From the NCBI GenBank assembly GCA_032718475.1, contig JAUCBJ010008915.1, forward strand, positions 1 to 64,000: a stretch of DNA of 64,000 bases, read 5' to 3'. This DNA comes from Nemertoderma westbladi (Eukaryota > Xenacoelomorpha > Nemertodermatida > Nemertodermatidae). Below are positions 58,122-64,000 of the stretch, piece after piece. Made by a program: the position numbers and the translations under genes. Each line of letters opens with the position of its first letter. Position 1 is the first letter of the stretch. The notes under the pieces are model-generated. The model was not told the DNA's origin. It made no database searches and saw only the letters and a program-made list of their open reading frames with translations.

Positions 58122-58961
58122 GGATGGTGACCGGAGCGCCAGTACTATCTTTCATTATTATGAAGTAATAAGGGCGGTGGGTGGGGTAGGTGGTGAACAC
58201 TATTTATAGGGTGGAGGGAGGGTCTAGTATATTACTTTAGGATATTTGATTTCTTTGCAATATAGTTTAGCTGCCTCAGTCTTATTTGTAATATGTTATA
58301 CATTATACCAAATTATATCAAGTTTTAACATACTACATTGTCTACCTGTAGGTGAAATATACAATGTAGGGCTCATAATATATTTATAAATAGATTTAGT
58401 ATATTTACATTGTATAACAGAGTTAATTGATACTATTACGGTATTATACTAAAGACGCCGCTTTGATATATCTGATCAAATGTGCAATTTCTTGTATATT
58501 ATCTATTTCATTATCTTGGGTATATCATTCAATTTCTAAAACTATAATAATAAACATTTACTTTACTTCTTGTTTACTCGCATGGATATATTGATATAAA
58601 ACACTTCAGTATAATATCTTATAGGGCCAAACGCAGATTAATGGGAATAATATGTTTAATTATTATTACAATTGGCACATTGAAGTAAGTAGTACATGAG
58701 TTTGATAAAATAATTATGAATCCGTATCTTATTCTACTTTGTCTATATGGTTATGTTATATAATAATGTTACTTTATCACTTTGGTTTAAACCGATCTCC
58801 TTTACTATTACTTACTACTTATACTACTACTACTACTACTATTACTACCACTGCTACTGACTACTACAGAGTTATATATTATAAGAGGATGGGGTTCGTG
58901 ATTATTAGTTATTATACAAGTGCCCCTCGGCTATAGAGAGTCCACCCTCGGTTGCTTACTG
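58122..58961. other. 840-bp non-LINE segment between the two duplicated blocks
   Basis: AT-rich, non-coding, with a TACTAC-type microsatellite near 58815-58870. No terminal inverted repeat or target duplication noticed. Confidence 0.6.
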
Positions 58962-59387
58962 GGTGTTTAGACAGATTGGCTCTAGATATATTTCGTAATG
59001 CAAGTAAATCCACTGATGATATTTTTCAATTTGCATACAAAAAAGGTTATTCTACAGCTGATGCGATCTTATACCTCCTTCATCAGATTACAAAAGCGTT
59101 AGATGAAAGACACACAATTGTAAAATGTTTATTCATAGACTACTCATCTGCTTTTAACACAGTGTTACAAAACAAGTTTTTAAACAGACTTTTAGACGAA
59201 TTACCAATAGAGATGCGTTGGTTGGCCAGCTGGCTTCACTCATACATGAGTGGTTTCTCTCAATCGGTTAAATCTGGAAAAAACATATCTTCCTCTATTT
59301 CACTGAAAGTTGGTTTTCCCCAAGGGGGTCCTCTTAGTGGACCTTTGTTTACCAAAGACACTGATGAAATTCGAGCTGACGATGGAT
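58962..59387 (+). repeat. 426-bp direct duplication, second copy
   Basis: Second copy of 57696-58121, continuing into the rest of the reverse transcriptase in the same frame. Confidence 0.93.
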
Positions 59388-60580
59388 CCCTAGCAAAATA
59401 TTCTGATGACTCAAGAAATCTACAGGCGATAAGGCATTCCGCAGAAAATGACAAATATAAGTCTAACATACAGCGAATTGTTGGGCTATCACATGGAAAA
59501 AACTTAAAGATAAACGCAAAGAAATCTGAAGAACTATGTTTCATTCCAATGAACTTTAAAGAACAGAAAGTTCTAGATATCGCAGAAGAAATAATCTACA
59601 TAGATGGTGACGTGGTTCCGCGTCCGTCCGAAGTGAAACATCTTGGAATATGGATTGCAAATAATCTATCATGGAAAACTCATATATTTAAACTTATAAA
59701 AAGGGTAAATTACATAGTTCGCCAATTCAGTTTTTTCATCCGGTTTGCAAATAAAGATACAAAAATATTTCTCTTTGAAACTTACATTGTACCACAATAT
59801 ATGTACTGTGCGGTTGCGTGGGTCCCCCTCATTCCAAAGAATCTCAAAAAGAAGTTAAAGAGGCCACTGTCGCTGTTTGCCAAACACTCAAAAATTGAAA
59901 AACAAGTTTACATGAACATTATAAATGATGCGTTTTCCAAACAGTTCACCAACATGGTAAAGAAGATTGTGGACACGCCGAGTCATCCTCTACACGCTTT
60001 CATTACGGGTTGCCAATCAAACTCCACCGTGACTCGCAATAATTACAGAATGCCTGATACACGGACCAAGATGTTTCATAACTCTTTCGCTCCAAGTGCT
60101 ATTAGATATCTAATAAACAATGAGATACCGATTTTCATGCAATGATATTTTATTTATTTTTATGTAATCTGTGTTTGTGATTAACGGTAATTTTCCTATT
60201 TACATTCCTCCATATGTACAGGAAATAAAACGAATTATTCATTCATTCATTCATTCTACCTAAAACCCCGTCGCCGGTCCCAAAGCTAGTCTAAAAACTT
60301 CGACTTCAAATGAAAACTTTCGACGGTACGGCGGAAACTATTTTTTAAAATATTTGAAAGGACAATTAATTAATATCCCGGTTAATAAATACAGTTTCCA
60401 TAGTAACAGAATAGATTAATGAATAGTTTTTATCGACAGATATAATTTATCTTGTATTCTGTAAAGTAACATCAACACAACAGTAGCATTTATAAACGAA
60501 AAATAGGGAATATAAACTAAAATATACGTGACTAATTATAATATATTTAACTTCCTGATTCTTAATTACATATTATTATT

Positions 60581-62797
60581 ATGTCAGAATCACCGGGACC
60601 CTTTGATGTGGACAATATTATCGCCTCGTTGTTGGAAATTCGCGGACACAAATCTATTTCCTTCGCGAGTCTAAGTGAATTCGAGGTACAAAGTATGTGC
60701 ATCAAATCCCGAGATATTTTCCTCAAAGAATCCGCGTTATTGCACGTCGAGGCGCCGATAAAGATATTAGGCGACATTCACGGCCAATATACCGACCTAC
60801 TGCGGTACTTCGATAACGGGGGACACCCACCAGCCTCCAAGTACCTGTTACTTGGTGATTACGTTGACAGGGGTAAACAAAGTATAGAAACTATCTGTCT
60901 CTTATTGGCTTATAAGATTAAATACCCTAGACATATTTTCATGTTGAGAGGGAACCATGAGGCTGCAGCTATAAATAGAATGTACGGTTTCCACGATGAA
61001 TGTAAAAGAAGATACCATATAAGGATTTGGAGATCGTTCATCGATTGTTTCAACTGTCTGCCGATTGCTGCTGTTGTGTCAAACAAGATATTTTGTTGTC
61101 ACGGCGGGATTAGTCCAGAACTCCGTAAGTTGGAGCAGATATCGAGGATCGCTAGACCTACAGACGTGCCTGACTACGGGTTGCTATGCGATCTGTTGTG
61201 GTCCGACCCCTGCGAGGAGCTGAGCGGCTGGGGTGAGAACGAACGCGGGGTTTCATTCACGTTCGGCGCCGACGCGGTCACCAACTTCCTCGAGAGACAC
61301 GACATCGAGCTCATCTGCCGGGCCCACCAGGTCATGGAGGATGGATACGAGTTCTTCGCGGATAAGCAACTCGTTACGATATTCTCGGCACCGAACTACT
61401 GCGGGGAGTTCGACAACGCGGGAGCAATGATGAGAGTTAGCGAGGACCTCACCTGCAGGCATGTGTCTTTATTTTGGCATCAGGCGAAAATAGGCGAAAT
61501 AAAACCCACAACCTGTGATACCTGGATACCACTCAAAAATTAAACAACCAATTTAGTTAATATTATAGATGGCCAAATAATAGAAAAAATAGTATGGTGT
61601 AGCTAAAATAGCTAGCTACAGTAGACCTACTGTACTACTGGTAGATTACTTGAGTAGGTTACGTACTGTGCAGTATGCTGACACCGGCTTATGTTGCGTT
61701 CTTTAAAGTAGCCTATGAATTAAACTAACCTTAACAGGAAAATATATGTATGAAACAATATTATAGGTAATTACAGCCTAATTGCCTACAGTATACAACC
61801 GGAAGGTAATAACTATTTACATACTTACTATTTACTTACTGGAGGTAATACTTTACAGTGTGATGATCCGAGTGGCTTTTGTTACACGAACGAATATTAG
61901 TGAGTGAGTGAAAATAAAGCCACGAGGATCAGAACACTCTAAAGTTCTTTGCAACATGAATGTATGTAGTTTTATTCCAAAATTTTAACATTACGAAATT
62001 ATTCTACATATACATTATAAGTGATAGAAACTGCACAAATTATATTAGTTGCTGTATAAATATTTGTAAAAATGACATAAATTATGTTATAAATAAGTTA
62101 GCTTATATTTATGGTGGCGTGTGGAGCCATGGTATAATAATATAGCTAGGCCCAACTGGTTATTAATAGCTATTCCCCGCCTACCGGTAGGTAGGCAGTA
62201 GGCCTATCTGGCTGTCAGGCAAATTTCCACCTATTGTTTACGTGGTAACCAATGACGGCGTTAAGTAATGTCCACTAAGGGGACATTACTTAACGGATAA
62301 CACCAAATACAATACTAAATGTACAGGCCAATACAATACTGTAATGTCCTCAAAAGTTGTAAAGTGATAAATAACAACTCGCTGTCAATACTATCGGCGT
62401 TGAGTAATGTTACAATTTTGGAATAAAATACATAATAGGTGGTCCTTTTTATATTTTTAACCATGGCAACTTTTACACAGGGAAACAAGTATTTTTTAGA
62501 CAATAATGTAAAAATGGCTTTAAGGATATAGAACTCCACATTTCCGCCTGTAAACGTCTGATGTCACGATAAATAAATAATCCTTGCAGTTTCTACATAT
62601 TGAAACCCAAAGCCGGGACTAGCCAACACAGCTTCTCTAGCCACAACAGTTTCCCTCACCATAACCCCCTGCTGAACATGGGAAACTCGCTGAGCGACCC
62701 CAACTCATTCCAACATACTGGTGGGAAATTCCAAGGCGCCATTCATCACAATTTGAATAGCTTAAACAACAGAGTGGGTTCTCCGCCTCCAATGTAA
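60581..62797 (+). CDS. Serine/threonine protein phosphatase 1 catalytic subunit, GC-AG intron
   Basis: Exon 1 (60581-61458) carries the PPP core: GDIHGQ (64-69), GDYVDRG (92-98), GNHE (124-127), HGG (174-176), RAHQV (247-251) and [11 protein letters not shown] (269-279), supplying the two-metal site and the base of the β12-β13 loop. The PP1-typical strand CSFQILKP is completed only by joining ACCTGCAG to TTTCTACATATTGAAACCC at 62590, giving CSFYILKPK. The intron (61459-62589) then begins GCATGT and ends CCTTGCAG, a GC-AG intron. Exon 2 (62590-62797) adds a His/Asn/Ser-rich tail ending GSPPPM, 361 aa in total. Reading through the intron instead would end at 61543 (320 aa) without the last strand. 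PP1 dephosphorylates many nuclear and cytoplasmic proteins with targeting subunits. Ala follows GNHE where PP1 usually has Cys. Confidence 0.9.
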
Positions 62798-62805
62798 CTC
62801 ATTTA

Positions 62806-62811
62806 AATAAA
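62806..62811 (+). terminator. Probable polyadenylation signal of the PP1 gene
   Basis: AATAAA begins 9 bp after the stop. A second AATAAA lies at 62838-62843 and may be the one used. Confidence 0.5.
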
Positions 62812-63027
62812 CCAAACCAAATGTAAATGCTACTGAAAATAAACTAAATTAAAATCTATAATTTATTTATGAATTTCAAAGAAACTGCCACAAGTTGGAT
62901 AGAACATCGACACACGACACACAATCACAGATAATAATGTAGATGTAATGTGAATGTATCTGAGTTGATCAAAGAAATTTCCGCATATCGAAATTTTATT
63001 GATCAAAAAGTAAAATATACTAAAGTA

Positions 63028-63421
63028 AAGGCCTGTTTACACGTGGCAACTTTTAGAGCAACTTTCTCGGCAACTACAGTATAGCAACTTTTAGTGGAGC
63101 AACTTAATTTAATGGTTGTCTACACGTGGCAACTTTACCAGCAACTTTACAAGCAACTTGACCGGCAACTTTTAGAGCAACTTGGCTCGTTTGACTGTAA
63201 AATAGTGGGTCATTTTATATAGTAGTTAGTTTTTGATAATTTAATTTGATTATCCCGCTTTAATTCGCCAACGCAAATTTCTTCAAGTTGCCGTAAAAGT
63301 TGAGCAACTTTTACAGCAACTTTTTTACGTGTTTACACGGAGCAACTTGATCGGCAACCTGGGTTGCTCTACAAGTTGCCGAGAAAGTTGCTCTAAAAGT
63401 TGCCACGTGTAAACAGGCCTT
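63028..63421. mobile_element. MITE with perfect 48-bp inverted repeats
   Basis: 394 bp. Both ends begin AAGGCCTGTTTACACGTGGC and stay identical for 48 bp. TA on each side (63026-63027, 63422-63423) is the apparent target duplication. The interior is made of repeated GGCAACTT/GAGCAACTT words and has no coding sequence. It sits at the 3' tail of the reverse SINE that follows. The perfect ends suggest recent activity. Superfamily left open (TA-targeting). Confidence 0.88.
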
Positions 63422-63424
63422 TAG

Positions 63425-63655
63425 GCTTTTTTCGACCGACAGGCCAGGGATTACATTACGCACAAAGGGATTACATTACGCTTATTTATTTTCAGTGCAG
63501 TCCCCCCAGAACTATTATATCACCAGAGGGAATTCCAGAGATCCCCTCACCGTAAACGAAAACTGCACTGGCCCATGCGGGGATCGAACCCACGACCTCC
63601 GCACTCCGGTGAGATGCGGACCCATTGCAGCCACCACACCAAAGTGGAACTTAAT
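63425..63655 (-). repeat. tRNA-derived SINE (copy 3, reversed)
   Basis: Reversed, it reads TTTGGTGTGGTGGCTGCAATG, AGGTCGTGGGTTCGATCCC (B-box), ATGGGCCAGTGCAGTTTTCG, TTCTGGGGGGACTGCACTG and GTAATCCCTGGCCTG, matching 2768-3010. The tail is split from its A/T-rich end by the MITE at 63028-63421. Confidence 0.8.
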
Positions 63656-63794
63656 TTTTGGATCTATTGATGTATTGTATTATCGAATTAATAAAGAAAC
63701 TAGTCGGCAAGAAATACAGTAACTGTCAGTGTCAGATACTAATAACGGTTCTCATGGGCCGCATTTACAATTAATTTATTTACTATACACATCT

Positions 63795-63970
63795 ACACCA
63801 TGACCTGGAATATAGTGTCCTAATTCTTTGACACCCCCCCTCCGAAATTTTTCTACAAATCGTAATAAGATTGCGTGAAATTTGAATCAGAAATAGTTTC
63901 ACCTCCCGACCACTGACTGGTTGAGCCAGATTTTGTTTTGCTTTCAATCTTTAGCTACAAGCGTTTAAAA
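63795..63970. repeat. Dispersed repeat (copy of 45928-46022)
   Basis: CCTGGAATATAGTGTC and TTGCTTTCAATCTTTAGCTACAA flank a longer spacer than at 45.9 kb. Runs close to the window end. Confidence 0.55.
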
Positions 63971-64000
63971 AAAGTGTCTCCAGCGATATTACACCAGTTA

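Larger units (their letters stand above)
55932..60145 (+). pseudogene. LINE ORF2 (endonuclease plus reverse transcriptase), frameshifted and interrupted
   Basis: Block 1 (55932-56633) holds the first half of an AP-like endonuclease (VVTIQESKLK, YLFRLDRDI, GGGGLITYV). Block 2 (about 56560-57171), in another frame, holds the second half (GYLIIIGDVN, LDVAYVT, DDHKSIF). Block 3 (57236-58121) is reverse transcriptase up to VGFPQGGPLSGPLF. After an 840-bp intrusion the last 426 bp are repeated, and block 4 continues with the catalytic KYSDD (about 59396), the HLGIWIANNLSW segment and the thumb to 60145. The two RT blocks are in one frame, so removing 1,266 bp would leave it continuous. Inactive as it stands. 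Confidence 0.85.
55571..60260 (+). mobile_element. Decayed LINE (CR1/L2/Rex1-like) with ORF1 remnant and ATTC tail
   Basis: Order is an ORF1 C-terminal remnant, an AP-type endonuclease in two frames, the reverse transcriptase (interrupted), a 3' UTR, and an (ATTC)n tail at 60235-60257. This is a near-complete non-LTR element lacking only its 5' part. The RT wording (FIDYSSAFNTV) and the short tandem tail point to the CR1/L2/Rex1 side of non-LTR elements (inference). Confidence 0.82.

Noticed and set aside
62600-62797. Separate small His/Asn/Ser-rich gene
   Set aside because: It begins at TTG and is preceded by a splice acceptor. Joined to the upstream PP1 ORF it restores the conserved CSFxILKP strand, so it is the last PP1 exon.

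Overview
This is nuclear DNA from an animal, most likely a marine invertebrate whose phylum I cannot fix from the sequence. The evidence is spliced γ-tubulin, proteasome Rpn2 (PSMD1) and protein phosphatase 1 genes, an ARL2BP orthologue, a secreted astacin with LDL-receptor class A repeats, and a dense load of metazoan-type mobile elements (BEL/Pao, several non-LTR families, Tigger/pogo, hAT-like and TTAA-flanked MITEs, a tRNA-derived SINE). The standard genetic code fits every gene. Genes are intron-poor (none or one intron each). Their coding DNA is often GC-rich, set in AT-rich intergenic DNA.

Layout. 1-2.7 kb: 3' end of a BEL/Pao-like element with its LTR. 2.8-5.9 kb: SINE, short tandem duplication, reverse-strand LINE fragment, dispersed repeat. 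6.8-8.5 kb: astacin/LDLa gene (-). 9.7-13.6 kb: LTR scrap, 122-bp tandem repeat, GC-rich island, AT-rich nested inverted-repeat elements. 13.7-15.2 kb: F-box gene (-). 16.7-25.5 kb: complete but internally deleted BEL/Pao element with two 1,249-bp LTRs and a 5-bp target duplication. 26.0-27.8 kb: γ-tubulin (+). 28.1-29.8 kb: two-exon orphan gene (-). 30-36.4 kb: fold-back element, minisatellite, LINE scrap, then a fossil Tigger/pogo element interrupted by a LINE that is itself interrupted by a TTAA MITE. 37.2-40.9 kb: PSMD1 (+). 41.8-42.8 kb: LINE fragment. 44.1-44.7 kb: ARL2BP (+). 44.9-46.8 kb: two inverted-repeat elements. 48.5-51.0 kb: two-exon coiled-coil orphan (-). 51.1-53.6 kb: 13-bp minisatellite array inside a probable MITE. 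54.1-54.5 kb: fold-back element. 55.6-60.3 kb: decayed LINE with an internal 426-bp duplication. 60.6-62.8 kb: PP1 catalytic subunit, whose last exon is joined by a GC-AG intron. 63.0-63.7 kb: MITE inserted at the tail of a SINE, then another dispersed repeat.

The host genes are unrelated housekeeping or secreted-protein genes on both strands and do not form an operon or pathway. The most informative content is the layered transposon history. Several insertions can be proven inside the window because an uninterrupted paralogous copy of the target is also present. I found no clearly new biological system. The strongest second-look items are the GC-AG intron of PP1, the nested insertions with in-window empty sites, the BEL/Pao derivative with its unexplained 3' ORF, the astacin lacking its Met-turn methionine, and the 13-bp array that is open in nearly every frame.
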